From a bacterium (GTDB taxonomy: Bacteria; Actinomycetota; Humimicrobiia; Humimicrobiales; Humimicrobiaceae): DNA of 9,599 bases. The DNA lies in contig JAUWQC010000028.1 of NCBI GenBank assembly GCA_030611285.1, positions 1 to 9,599 on the forward strand, written 5' to 3'. Position 1 is the stretch's first letter. Each line of letters opens with the position of its first letter. Both the position numbers and the translations under genes were made by a program. Below the pieces are notes generated by a model, which had not been told where the DNA came from, did no database searches, and saw nothing but the letters and a program-made list of their open reading frames with translations. Positions 1 to 8,337 of the stretch are shown here, in pieces.

Positions 1-466
1 CAGCCTCCTGAAGTATTATTGGTCCGCTATCAAGATCTTCATCCACAAAATGCACTGTAACCCCGGTTACTTTTACCCCATCCCGGTAAGCATCTTTTAT
101 GCCAAGAGTGCCTTTAAATGACGGCAGAAGCGCAGGATGAATATTTAAAATCTTATTTTTAAACTTACGGACAAATTCCTGACTCAATAGAAGCATATAA
201 CCTGCAAGAACTACCAGATCTATTTTTTCTTCTTCCAGCATTTCTTTAATCTTTGAATCATACTTCTCCCTGCTGCTGTATCTAGTGGGATCCATAAAAA
301 CTGCTTTTATACTATTTTTCTTTGCTCTTACTAAAGCAAAAGCGTCTTTATTATTAGAAAAAACCAGAACTATGTCTCCATTTAAACCATATTTATTATT
401 ATAATCTATGAGAGCTTGAAGATTTGAGCCAAAACCTGATGCAAATACAGCAATTCTTTTTTTCAC
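1..466 (-). CDS. purN: Phosphoribosylglycinamide formyltransferase PurN, 3' end cut by window edge
   Basis: PurN transfers the formyl group of 10-formyltetrahydrofolate to GAR, giving FGAR (step 3 of purine synthesis, cytoplasmic). The visible 155 codons begin at a GTG (464-466). The protein opens with the phosphate-binding strand and loop FASGFGSNLQA (residues 8-18). NIHPALLPSFKG (108-119) contains the catalytic Asn108 and His110, and VHFVDEDLDSGPII (138-151) contains the catalytic Asp146; these correspond to N106, H108 and D144 of the E. coli enzyme. About 50-60 C-terminal residues should lie beyond the left edge, since the family is usually 190-215 residues. The GTG is supported by AGAGG six bases upstream, overlapping the purM stop codon. 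The gene follows purM by 9 bp, so the two are almost certainly cotranscribed and translationally coupled. One small oddity is Phe in the loop GFGSN, where E. coli has Asn. Confidence 0.96.
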   Translation of the reverse strand, partial: MKKRIAVFASGFGSNLQALIDYNNKYGLNGDIVLVFSNNKDAFALVRAKKNSIKAVFMDPTRYSSREKYDSKIKEMLEEEKIDLVVLAGYMLLLSQEFVRKFKNKILNIHPALLPSFKGTLGIKDAYRDGVKVTGVTVHFVDEDLDSGPIILQEA

Positions 467-472
467 TTATAA

Positions 473-477
473 CCTCT
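473..477 (-). promoter_or_regulatory. Ribosome binding site of purN (AGAGG)
   Basis: AGAGG lies six bases before the purN GTG and overlaps the purM TAG stop codon (476-478). It decides the GTG start and implies that ribosomes ending purM can reinitiate at purN. Confidence 0.65.
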
Positions 478-1543
478 AGCTTTCTTCTATTATTACCTTC
501 CCATTTCCTCTGTTAACATTACCTATATTATATATATCTTCTCCCAGCTCCCCGGCAATATTTCTTGCTTTATCAAACCCACCAGGAGAAGTAATAATAA
601 CCATTCCTATACCCATATTGAATACTCTAAACATTTCATCTCTATCGATATTTCCCAGATCCTGTAAAAACTTAAAAATAGCAGGAATCTTCCAGCTTCC
701 TTCTGATATAGAAGCGTTCATATTCCCGGGAATTATTCTGTTTATATTTTCATAAAATCCCCCACCGGTTATATGAGAAATTCCATGGATTTCAACTTTG
801 TTTTTAATCATTCTGTCTATTATTTTAAAATATAATTTTGTGGGGGTTAGAAGTAAATCTCCAAGTGATTTGCCGCCAGCCCAATCATATTTTTTTTGCA
901 GGTCTAATTTTTTATCTTTAATTATTTTCCGCACCAGTGAGAAACCATTACTGTGAACCCCCGAAGAAGGTATTCCTGCTATTATATCTCCTTCATTTAC
1001 CAGACTGGAATTTATTATGGCTGATTTTTCTATAATTCCCACCGCAAAACCGGCAACATCTATATCATCTTTTCTATACATATCAGGCATCTCGGCAGTC
1101 TCCCCACCAATTAAAACAGTATTGCAATAACTACAACTTCTGGCAATGGATTCAATTATAATCTTTATTTTTTCCTCATTGATCTTGCCGCAAGCTATAT
1201 AATCCAAGAAAAACAATGGTTTTGCACCGCAGCATATTATGTCATTTATGCACATAGCTACTGCATCCTGCCCTATATACTTATAGCAATTTTCTTTTTT
1301 TGCCAGCAGTATTTTTGTTCCTACGCTATCTGTGGAAGAGACAAGAACAGGGTTCCTACAGCCCTTCAGATCAAGCTGGAAAAGGCCGGAAAACGAAGAA
1401 AGGTCGCTTAGCACTTTACCGGAAAAAGTTGAGGTTATTGTTTTTTTAAGTTGACTTAGAACATTTGAAGCTTTATCTATATTTACCCCGGATAATTCAT
1501 ATGAATATTTTCTGCTATCTTTCTTTTTATTTTTTCCAGGCAT
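476..1543 (-). CDS. purM: Phosphoribosylformylglycinamidine cyclo-ligase PurM (AIR synthetase)
   Basis: PurM uses ATP to close the ring of FGAM, giving AIR (step 5), directly using the product of PurL. The protein has 355 residues; the family is usually about 340-350. Visible family blocks are STDSVGTK (70-77), VAMCINDIICCGAKPLFFLDY (from 95), GGETAEMPDMY (146-156), DVAGFAVGIIEKS (162-174), PSSGVHSNGFSLVRK (192-206), HITGGGFYENI (257-267) and EMFRVFNMGIGM (303-314). It belongs to the ATP-grasp-unlike PurM/AIRS superfamily that also includes the synthetase domains of PurL. The ATG at 1543 is the only usable start in this frame, because a stop lies a few codons upstream. The start overlaps the end of purF by 17 bases, so translation is probably coupled. 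The N-terminal dozen residues are lysine-rich and outside the conserved fold. Minor departures from the usual motifs are Ser in STDSVGT and Asp in EMPDMY, where Gly is common. Confidence 0.97.
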   Translation of the reverse strand: MPGKNKKKDSRKYSYELSGVNIDKASNVLSQLKKTITSTFSGKVLSDLSSFSGLFQLDLKGCRNPVLVSSTDSVGTKILLAKKENCYKYIGQDAVAMCINDIICCGAKPLFFLDYIACGKINEEKIKIIIESIARSCSYCNTVLIGGETAEMPDMYRKDDIDVAGFAVGIIEKSAIINSSLVNEGDIIAGIPSSGVHSNGFSLVRKIIKDKKLDLQKKYDWAGGKSLGDLLLTPTKLYFKIIDRMIKNKVEIHGISHITGGGFYENINRIIPGNMNASISEGSWKIPAIFKFLQDLGNIDRDEMFRVFNMGIGMVIITSPGGFDKARNIAGELGEDIYNIGNVNRGNGKVIIEES

Positions 1544-2975
1544 TAGAAGATACTTTCTCCTCTTTATCTATGGAATACTTATCAGACTCAATATTTTTGG
1601 GGATTTGAACTGGATATTCACCGTTAAAACAGGCAAAACAGAATTTCTCTTTAGATTCCCCCACAGCCTTCACCAAACCATCCATGGTTAAATACTTCAA
1701 GCTATCAACTTTTAGAAATTCTCTTATATCTTCTAACGTCTTATGATTGGCAATAAATTCCTTCTTTGTAGCCATATCAACACCATAATAGCAGGGATAA
1801 ATCAGTGGAGGGCAGGTAATTCTCATATGTACTTCTTTAGCGCCAGCATTGTATAACATTTTAACTATTTTTTTTGATGTTGTTCCTCTAACGATAGAAT
1901 CATCAACTACTACCAGCTTTTTACCTTGTATAATGTCTTTTAAAGGATTTAACTTAAGCTTAACACTTATCTCCCTGGTTTCCTGCTTTGGCTGAATAAA
2001 AGTCCTTCCAATATATCTATTTTTAATAAAACCCTCAGCATATGGTATTTTAGATTCTGCAGAATACCCAATTGCAGCAGGGGTACCTGAATCAGGTACA
2101 GAAATAACTATGTCAGCATCAACAGGATACTGCTTTGCCAGTTCCTGTCCCAATCTATGCCTTACTTCAAACATATTTTTATTATGTATATAGCTATCTG
2201 GCCTTGCAAAATAGATAAGTTCAAACACACACATAGAAATCCTATCTACCGGAAGCATCATTTGTGACCTCATGCCATCTTTATCCAATACTATAATTTC
2301 GCCAGGATCAATTTCTCTAACGAACTTTGCGTCAATTATATCCAGCGCGCAAGTCTCTGAAGCTATGACATAGCTGCCATCAAGGCTACCCAGCACCAGC
2401 GGTCTGAATCCATGCGGGTCCCTGATTCCGAAGACCTTGTCTTTAGTTAATATAACCAGGGAGTAAGAGCCTTTTATCTTACCGGTTGTCTCTTTAATTG
2501 CGTCCTCGATATTTTCCTTCTCCGAGCTTTCTATTAGTGACGCTATAACTTCAGTATCTGTGGTAGTTTCGAAATTAACCCCTTTTTTTATCTGTTCATT
2601 TCTAATTTCCTTAACATTGGTCAAGTTCCCATTGTGAGCTATAGCAAAACTTTCATTTTTAAACATCCTGTAAAGTGGCTGTGAATTCTTCCAGATGTTC
2701 ATTCCGGTGGTAGAATAACGGGTATGACCTATTCCAATATGGCCTTGAAGAGGGGCTATATTCTGCTCATTAAATACCTGAGATACCAGTCCCAGGTCTT
2801 TAAAGATCAAGATATTCTCTCCGTCGGATACAGCTATACCAGCGCTTTCCTGGCCCCTATGCTGAAGAGCCTGAAGTCCATAAAATATTATTTCAGCTAT
2901 CTTTTTACCAGGTGCATATATACCAAATACTCCGCAATTTTCATTAATCTTTCTATCTAATACTCTGCTTACCAT
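1527..2975 (-). CDS. purF: Amidophosphoribosyltransferase PurF, propeptide and 4Fe-4S type
   Basis: PurF makes 5-phosphoribosylamine from PRPP and glutamine, the committed first step and usual point of feedback inhibition by AMP and GMP. The protein has 482 residues. Residues 1-13 form a propeptide ahead of Cys14 (CGVFGIY), the N-terminal nucleophile of the class II glutaminase domain. GHTRYSTTG (83-91) and HNGNLTN (114-120) belong to the same domain. The phosphoribosyltransferase domain carries the PRPP loop VVVDDSIVRGTT (355-366). Cys249, Cys395, Cys446 and Cys449 (KFCFACFNGEYP) match the four cluster ligands of the Bacillus subtilis enzyme, so a 4Fe-4S cluster and cleavage of the propeptide are expected. 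The E. coli type lacks both. The ATG at 2975 has no good ribosome binding site in the usual window; AAGGA stands 31 bases away. The gene is 173 bp from purL and overlaps purM. Confidence 0.97.
   Translation of the reverse strand: MVSRVLDRKINENCGVFGIYAPGKKIAEIIFYGLQALQHRGQESAGIAVSDGENILIFKDLGLVSQVFNEQNIAPLQGHIGIGHTRYSTTGMNIWKNSQPLYRMFKNESFAIAHNGNLTNVKEIRNEQIKKGVNFETTTDTEVIASLIESSEKENIEDAIKETTGKIKGSYSLVILTKDKVFGIRDPHGFRPLVLGSLDGSYVIASETCALDIIDAKFVREIDPGEIIVLDKDGMRSQMMLPVDRISMCVFELIYFARPDSYIHNKNMFEVRHRLGQELAKQYPVDADIVISVPDSGTPAAIGYSAESKIPYAEGFIKNRYIGRTFIQPKQETREISVKLKLNPLKDIIQGKKLVVVDDSIVRGTTSKKIVKMLYNAGAKEVHMRITCPPLIYPCYYGVDMATKKEFIANHKTLEDIREFLKVDSLKYLTMDGLVKAVGESKEKFCFACFNGEYPVQIPKNIESDKYSIDKEEKVSSNAWKK
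1557..1563 (-). promoter_or_regulatory. Probable ribosome binding site of purM (AGAGGAG), long spacer
   Basis: AGAGGAG lies inside the 3' end of purF, with 13 bases between it and the purM ATG, longer than the usual 5-9. The bases between can form a small imperfect hairpin (AGAA at 1555-1558 with TTCT at 1545-1548), which could shorten the effective distance. The start itself is fixed by the lack of any alternative. Confidence 0.4.
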
Positions 2976-3101
2976 TTCATTAACTAATTTATATAATTTA
3001 ATTTTTATCCTTCAGCTTTAGCTTAAAAACTCCGCTAACTTTACACTTCCGTCACTATACAATAACCGGGCTTACTTTTACCTCATGAAACAAACAAAGT
3101 T

Positions 3102-3110
3102 ATTATAACA
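3102..3110 (-). promoter_or_regulatory. Possible extended -10 promoter ahead of purF
   Basis: The 173-bp gap between purL and purF contains TGTTATAAT, a perfect match to the extended -10 form TGnTATAAT. The region upstream is very rich in A and T, and I see no convincing -35 box, which extended -10 promoters can do without. A start about seven bases downstream would give a leader near 120 bases before purF. The motif sits within the inverted repeat GTTAT-A-ATAAC, a possible protein site or coincidence. An internal promoter would let purF-purM-purN be expressed apart from purB-purL. In AT-rich DNA such a match can arise by chance. Confidence 0.4.
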
Positions 3111-3148
3111 AATAAAATATTAAAATAAATAAAGGAATTTGAGAAGAT

Positions 3149-6100
3149 TTAGTTGTTTTTCTCGCACCATTTCCTGGCGTTCTGGAACATCTTTAACCAT
3201 GGAGAAACCTTCAAATTAGATTTCCAGCTTTCCGGCATCCACGACCACTGCCAGAGTAGAAATGTCCTTTCAGGATGAGGCATCATAGCAAGATGCCTTC
3301 CATCCGGCGAGCACAAAGCAGTAAACCCGGACGGAGAACTATTTGGATTAAATGGGTACCTCTCTGTAGGTATTCCTCTATCATCCACATAAATTATAGG
3401 CGCAAGACCTCCATCAGACACATCGGACAGGATCTGGGGATCCGGACAGTGTAGATAACCCTCTCTGTGCGCCACCCATATACCAAGAATTGAATCCTCC
3501 ATATCCTTGAGCATAATAGAAGGACTTTTTAAAATCTTTACAGTTACCCATCGGGACTCAAATCGTCCTGAGGGATTGCGGATAAATCTCGGCTGTCCAG
3601 CCTCAGGAATTCCCTTCCAGGGTACCCAGCCAAGAAGAGTCATAAGCTGGCAGCCGTTACAAACACCTAATGAGAAAGTATCTGCCCGCCTGTAGAAAAC
3701 ATCAAACATCTCCCGCAGCTTCGGACTGAACCTGATAATACCAGCCCACCCTTTGGCGCTGTCCAGAACGTCAGCATGAGCAAATCCTCCCACAAATACC
3801 GCGCCTCTAAACTTCTCAAGAGTGATATTATACTTTAGTAAGTCAGTCATAGTGACATCCCAGGGTTCAAATCCAGCTCTAAAGAATGCAGAAGTCATCT
3901 CCCTATCACCATTACTTCCCTCTTCACGGATAATTGCTACCCTGGGTTTTTCCGGTCTCTTTAACAGTTCCGGCGAGGTATCCTCCGGTCGGAAGGATAG
4001 GTGATACGAAGGACCAGGCCGGTCGTGAGCCTTCTTTTGTTTCTCTGCCATCTCCTCATTCATCTGGTGCCGCTCAAGCTCGTCACTTGTCGACTCCCAC
4101 CAGGCTAGAAGAGTTGGTATATCAACATTCAGTTTAACTTCATCGCCCTGGTAAATGACCGCCTGCCGTTTTTTCTGGGTGCTGCCTAAAATCATAAAGG
4201 GGATAATGGATTTATCTAAAATATCAATAACTGCTGCCTCACACTCCGGCAGGTATTCCAGAACCAATCCCAGCTCCTCAGAAAATAGCTTCCCGATTAC
4301 TTCCATTTTTTCGGGGAGATTAATTACTATTCCACAGTTTCCTGCCAGTGCCATTTCAACTAAGGTGGTTATAAGCCCACCGTCACTTCTATCATGCCCG
4401 GCAAGAATTAAATTTTCTCCTATCATCTTCTGGATTGCTTTAAAAGCCTCTACCAGAAGAATAGGACTTTCAATATCCGGAGATTCATCACCGATTTGCC
4501 CGAATACCTGAGCCAGTGCTGAGCCGCCAAGACGGTTTTTACCTGGAGCAATATCAATAAACATCAGCTTGCTTTCACCAGGCCGCTTGATGTCAGGGGT
4601 TACTACTTTAGTGATGTCCTGCATTGAACTATAAGCAGAGATAACCACCTGTCCAGGAGCTTTTACAATTTCATCTCCTACCTGCGCTGCCATAGAAAGG
4701 CTGTCTTTACCACCATCAGCAGCAATACCAATTTCTGTCATCAATTCACCCAGAGAGACTGCTGCGTCATAGAGAGCAGCGCCACCACCAGGAAGCTTTG
4801 CAGCCCACATCCAATTAACCGAACACTTTATATGTGTAAGGTCGCTTATAAGTGCCCAGACAATATTAGTTAATGCTTCTCCTAATGCCATTCTTGCACC
4901 TGCCCGGGGGCTAACAAGAACTTTAACCGGCTGTTCTCCAATAGCAATTGCAGCACCAGTGAGTCCAAAATGACTCTGCGCCACCACTGCCACATTGGAA
5001 ACAGGAAGCTGTAATGGACCGCAGCACTGCTGCCGCGCAATAAGTCCTGTTACACTCCGGTCAACCTTTCTTACCAGAAATCCTTTGGATCCCACCGACG
5101 GCAACCTGAATATAAGCTCTAAGACCTTTTCAACTGAAAGATCACCGGGCAGCTTAGGCGGCTTTAACTTACCAGAAATACTTTCCAGATTAAAGGTTTT
5201 TTGAGGAATATTACTCAAAATTTTACTAAGATTAAGATTAACTGGATTGGAATTATCCCAGCTATCATGAACTACAATTTGTCCATCACCGGTGATTTCT
5301 CCTAAGACTTCGCAATTAACTTTCTCTCTTTTGCATATAGCCTGAAAACCTTTTAAATGCTCCCCTTTAATGAGAAAAGCATCCCTCTCCTGGTATTCCG
5401 CGCCCCATATCTCAAGTACTGACATAGTCTTATCGCCAACCTGTATATTGCGAATTTCAATTCTACCACCTGCTGGTTCAACAAGTTCAGTTAGAACATT
5501 GCAGGGTCCGCCAGCACCCTGGTCATGGATGCTCATAATAGGATTCCTATCTCCCATTTCAATACATGCCCTTATTACCCGATTCATCTTCTGTTCCATC
5601 TGAGCATTCCCACGCTGCACAGCATTAAAATCAAGTTCTTCTATATTTTCTCCCTGAACCATACTGGAAGCAGAACCACCACCTACACCAATGCGGTAAG
5701 CAGGGCCTCCAACCTGCACAATTTTCATACCCGGCTCTGCTATTTCTTTCTTTATATGACGGTGGTCGATCTGGCCGATACCCCCAGTAAACATAATCGG
5801 CTTTACCCACTCACGCCGCTCTCCACCAGGTAGTCTTAATCCAAATGTTCTGGTAAAACCCTGAATTACAGGCTCACCAAATTTATTTCCGTAATCTGAC
5901 GCGCCATCGCTTTCCCCGATCATAATCTTCAGCGGAGAAGCGAGATTCGAAGGATAGAGAAATTTACCATCCTCTCCAGGGATCATATATCCAGGAATAT
6001 TTAAATTACCGGTGCAGTATCCTGCTGTACCGGCAATAACCAGACCCCCTCTTCCAGTTGCCTGAACATCCCGTATCCTTCCTCCTGTCCCGGTTTCAGC

Positions 6101-6964
6101 TCCTGGAAATGGCGCCACACCACTCGGAAAGTTATGAGTCTCAGCAGTAAATATAAGATGATAGGTAAACTGCCCCCTGTAAAACGGGGAACAGATCCCC
6201 GGATATTCCGGTATGATGGTCCAGACTCTATACCCGGTAATACCACTTGAGTTATCCTCAAACGCAATTATGCTGTTAGATGGATTGGCAATTAGCGGCG
6301 ATTTTATTATGTTAAGCAGGGTTTCAGAAATTTCCTTACCATCAATTAAAAGTTTACCCTTAAAAAACCAGTGACGCGAATGTTCGCTATTAGCCTGGCC
6401 AAGTTGAAAACATTCCACATTGGTGGGGTTTCTTCCTATCTTATTTACAAACAGGTCATAGTAGAACTTGATATCCCACTGGTCCATTCCAAGGCCTATT
6501 TTACGGTTAAGTTTCTTAAGTTCTTCAATACCTTCTTCTATCAACAGTAATGTGTATACTTTCTCCGGCACAATTCCAACTTCAAATGTTTCCAGTGGTC
6601 CTGGATAGACACACTCTGTCATCCGGTCGCAATGCGCAGTGGTAAATTGTGACCGGTCAGTTCCCTCAGGCAGGGTATACCGTCTTGAGAGTTCAATACG
6701 GGTGACCTTCGCTAGTCCACATGTGTGGCAGATGGCAACAGCATTTGTCGAAAGTGCTGTCTCAAAATTCAATCGGGGACCAATTTCGATTATGCCTTGC
6801 TTGTCATTATCAAGAAATGATTTCTCTCCAAAATTTTCTTTTTCGAATGTTTCTGTAAGAAGCCATCTGAGTAGCCCTAATTCTGATTTTGTAAGTAGCC
6901 TGGAAGTCTCAATGTAGTAACAATATTCAAAACTATTATCGATGCGCCGGTAAAACAGCTGCAT
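3149..6964 (-). CDS. purL: Large fused FGAM synthetase PurL (PurS-PurL-PurQ in one chain), animal-type motifs
   Basis: This enzyme converts FGAR, glutamine and ATP to FGAM (step 4). At 1271 residues it is the large single-chain form. Roughly, residues 1-145 are a PurS-like N-domain and 150-205 a linker ending in GQANSEHSRHWFFKG. Next come synthetase half one (205-565, with TAETHNFPSG 273-282, TGTGGRIRDV, GASDYGNKFGEP and SIHDQGAGG) and half two (610-960, with NWMWAAKLPG 717-726, GGKDSLSM and GHDRSDGG 856-863). A class I glutaminase domain follows (1006-1271): GVCNGCQ gives Cys1102, and MPHPER gives His1230 and Glu1232. The ammonia is therefore made and used in one chain, and no separate purS or purQ is needed. 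FESRW, VCNGCQLMTLLGW and EEGSNGDREM look closer to animal PFAS, as I recall it, than to E. coli PurL. The ATG at 6964 fits the first strand LFYRR. GC and CGN arginine codons appear higher than in neighbours. Confidence 0.97.
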   Translation of the reverse strand: MQLFYRRIDNSFEYCYYIETSRLLTKSELGLLRWLLTETFEKENFGEKSFLDNDKQGIIEIGPRLNFETALSTNAVAICHTCGLAKVTRIELSRRYTLPEGTDRSQFTTAHCDRMTECVYPGPLETFEVGIVPEKVYTLLLIEEGIEELKKLNRKIGLGMDQWDIKFYYDLFVNKIGRNPTNVECFQLGQANSEHSRHWFFKGKLLIDGKEISETLLNIIKSPLIANPSNSIIAFEDNSSGITGYRVWTIIPEYPGICSPFYRGQFTYHLIFTAETHNFPSGVAPFPGAETGTGGRIRDVQATGRGGLVIAGTAGYCTGNLNIPGYMIPGEDGKFLYPSNLASPLKIMIGESDGASDYGNKFGEPVIQGFTRTFGLRLPGGERREWVKPIMFTGGIGQIDHRHIKKEIAEPGMKIVQVGGPAYRIGVGGGSASSMVQGENIEELDFNAVQRGNAQMEQKMNRVIRACIEMGDRNPIMSIHDQGAGGPCNVLTELVEPAGGRIEIRNIQVGDKTMSVLEIWGAEYQERDAFLIKGEHLKGFQAICKREKVNCEVLGEITGDGQIVVHDSWDNSNPVNLNLSKILSNIPQKTFNLESISGKLKPPKLPGDLSVEKVLELIFRLPSVGSKGFLVRKVDRSVTGLIARQQCCGPLQLPVSNVAVVAQSHFGLTGAAIAIGEQPVKVLVSPRAGARMALGEALTNIVWALISDLTHIKCSVNWMWAAKLPGGGAALYDAAVSLGELMTEIGIAADGGKDSLSMAAQVGDEIVKAPGQVVISAYSSMQDITKVVTPDIKRPGESKLMFIDIAPGKNRLGGSALAQVFGQIGDESPDIESPILLVEAFKAIQKMIGENLILAGHDRSDGGLITTLVEMALAGNCGIVINLPEKMEVIGKLFSEELGLVLEYLPECEAAVIDILDKSIIPFMILGSTQKKRQAVIYQGDEVKLNVDIPTLLAWWESTSDELERHQMNEEMAEKQKKAHDRPGPSYHLSFRPEDTSPELLKRPEKPRVAIIREEGSNGDREMTSAFFRAGFEPWDVTMTDLLKYNITLEKFRGAVFVGGFAHADVLDSAKGWAGIIRFSPKLREMFDVFYRRADTFSLGVCNGCQLMTLLGWVPWKGIPEAGQPRFIRNPSGRFESRWVTVKILKSPSIMLKDMEDSILGIWVAHREGYLHCPDPQILSDVSDGGLAPIIYVDDRGIPTERYPFNPNSSPSGFTALCSPDGRHLAMMPHPERTFLLWQWSWMPESWKSNLKVSPWLKMFQNARKWCEKNN

Positions 6965-7039
6965 TACCCCTTCATTCCCTTATCTTTACTGCAACTTAAA
7001 AATACAAACTGATTCTAAACTAGTACACACTTTTTATCC

Positions 7040-8335
7040 TTAAATGTATTCTAACCTATCAATAATTTTATCTACGTATCTTAAATGATATTTAAGGTCA
7101 AATAGTTCCTCTAATTCATCCCTGCTTAAAAAAGATAGCACTTTTTCTTCTTTCATCAGGTTTTCTTTAAAATTACCTTCATTGTTCCATGCCTTAAGAG
7201 CTGCTTTCTGGACAAGAACATAAGCATCTTCTCTGCTCATCCCTTTTTTTATAAGTTCCAGCAGCACCCTCTGCGAGAAAATAATTCCCCCGTATTTCAT
7301 TAGATTTCTTTTCATATTTGATTCGATTATATTCAAGCCTTCAACCACAAATATTGCTTTTTCCAGCATATAATCAAGTAAGATAAAACTGTCAGGAATT
7401 ATTATTCTTTCCGCTGAAGAATGTGATATATCCCTTTCATGCCATAATGCAATATTTTCAATAGCAGTTGTTGTATACGATCTTAAAATCCTCGCCAGTC
7501 CACATATTCTTTCACAGATAATAGGGTTTTTCTTATGGGGCATAGCAGAAGAACCTTTTTGTTCACTGGCGAAAGGTTCTTCAACTTCCCTAACCTCTGT
7601 TCTCTGTAAGTTCCTGACTTCAAGAGCTATTTTTTCCAGAGTGGCTCCACAAATTGCCAGAGCTGAAATTAACTGCGCATGCCTGTCTCTTTGAAGAATC
7701 TGGGTGGATACAGGGGATGGTTTTAAGCCCAGGATATTACAGACTTTTTTCTCGATTTCAGGGGATGTGTTGGCATAAGTACCGACAGCGCCGGATATTT
7801 TTCCATATCTAATATTTTCTCTTGCCTGCCTCAGTCTTTCAAGGTTTCTTGCCATCTCAAAAGCATATATACAAAACTTAAGCCCCAGAGTGGTTGGCTC
7901 TGCGTGGACCCCGTGGGTCCTGCCCACCATAACTGTATGGTTATACTTTTTAGATTTGAATTTTAAAATATTTAGAATCTTTTTTATTTTCTTTTCAATT
8001 ATATCTGTTGCTTCAAGCATCTGCAGTGAAAGAGCGCTGTCCCCGACATCTGATGAGGTCAGCCCATAATGGAGATATTTAGACGAATCTCCAATATATG
8101 AAGATACATTAGTCAGGAAAGCAATTACATCATGATGTGTCTCAGCCTCAATCTCATCTATTTTTGAAATTTCGAAGTTAGCTTTCTTATTTATATCATT
8201 CGCAGCTTTTTTCGGAATAACGCCAAGACCTGCCTGCGCTGTGGCTACTGCTTTTTCAACCTCAAGCCACTTACTGAATTTATTTTCATCATCCCATACC
8301 CTGCCCATCTCTCTCGAGGTATATCTGGGAATCAT
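7040..8335 (-). CDS. purB: Adenylosuccinate lyase PurB
   Basis: PurB eliminates fumarate from SAICAR to give AICAR (step 8) and from adenylosuccinate to give AMP. It is a homotetramer of the fumarase/aspartase superfamily. The protein, counted from the ATG at 8335, has 431 residues, the same as the Bacillus subtilis enzyme. His68 (ETHHDVIAF), His89 (YLHYGLTSSD) and His141 (GRTHGVHAEPTT) line up with the known active-site histidines of that family. The superfamily signature GSSAMPHKKNP spans 261-271 and holds the catalytic serine loop. A GTG two codons earlier (8341) extends the frame, but I reject it: AGGGG occupies 8341-8345, overlapping that GTG and sitting five bases before the ATG, and MIPRYT is the common N-terminus. 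It is the first purine gene here, 84 bp after the unknown gene and 75 bp before purL. Arginine codons sampled are mostly AGA/AGG. Confidence 0.97.
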   Translation of the reverse strand: MIPRYTSREMGRVWDDENKFSKWLEVEKAVATAQAGLGVIPKKAANDINKKANFEISKIDEIEAETHHDVIAFLTNVSSYIGDSSKYLHYGLTSSDVGDSALSLQMLEATDIIEKKIKKILNILKFKSKKYNHTVMVGRTHGVHAEPTTLGLKFCIYAFEMARNLERLRQARENIRYGKISGAVGTYANTSPEIEKKVCNILGLKPSPVSTQILQRDRHAQLISALAICGATLEKIALEVRNLQRTEVREVEEPFASEQKGSSAMPHKKNPIICERICGLARILRSYTTTAIENIALWHERDISHSSAERIIIPDSFILLDYMLEKAIFVVEGLNIIESNMKRNLMKYGGIIFSQRVLLELIKKGMSREDAYVLVQKAALKAWNNEGNFKENLMKEEKVLSFLSRDELEELFDLKYHLRYVDKIIDRLEYI

Positions 8336-8337
8336 AA

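Noticed and set aside
2976..3100. Purine or PRPP riboswitch in the purF leader
   Set aside because: I could not find the conserved core bases of the purine class or of the ykkC-related PRPP class; only short, weak stems are visible.
3001..3148. Rho-independent terminator after purL
   Set aside because: T-rich runs are present, but there is no GC-rich hairpin directly followed by a T tract.
6001..6267. Minus-strand frame of 88 codons inside purL in another frame
   Set aside because: It is fully contained in purL, whose own frame carries the TAETHNFPSG and TGTGGRIRDV motifs through this stretch.
6964..6975. Three-codon frame ATG AAG GGG TAA whose stop overlaps the purL ATG
   Set aside because: AAGGG lies immediately against this ATG with almost no spacer, so initiation there is unlikely. 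More simply, the AAGGG and AAGGGG runs belong to the purL ribosome binding region.
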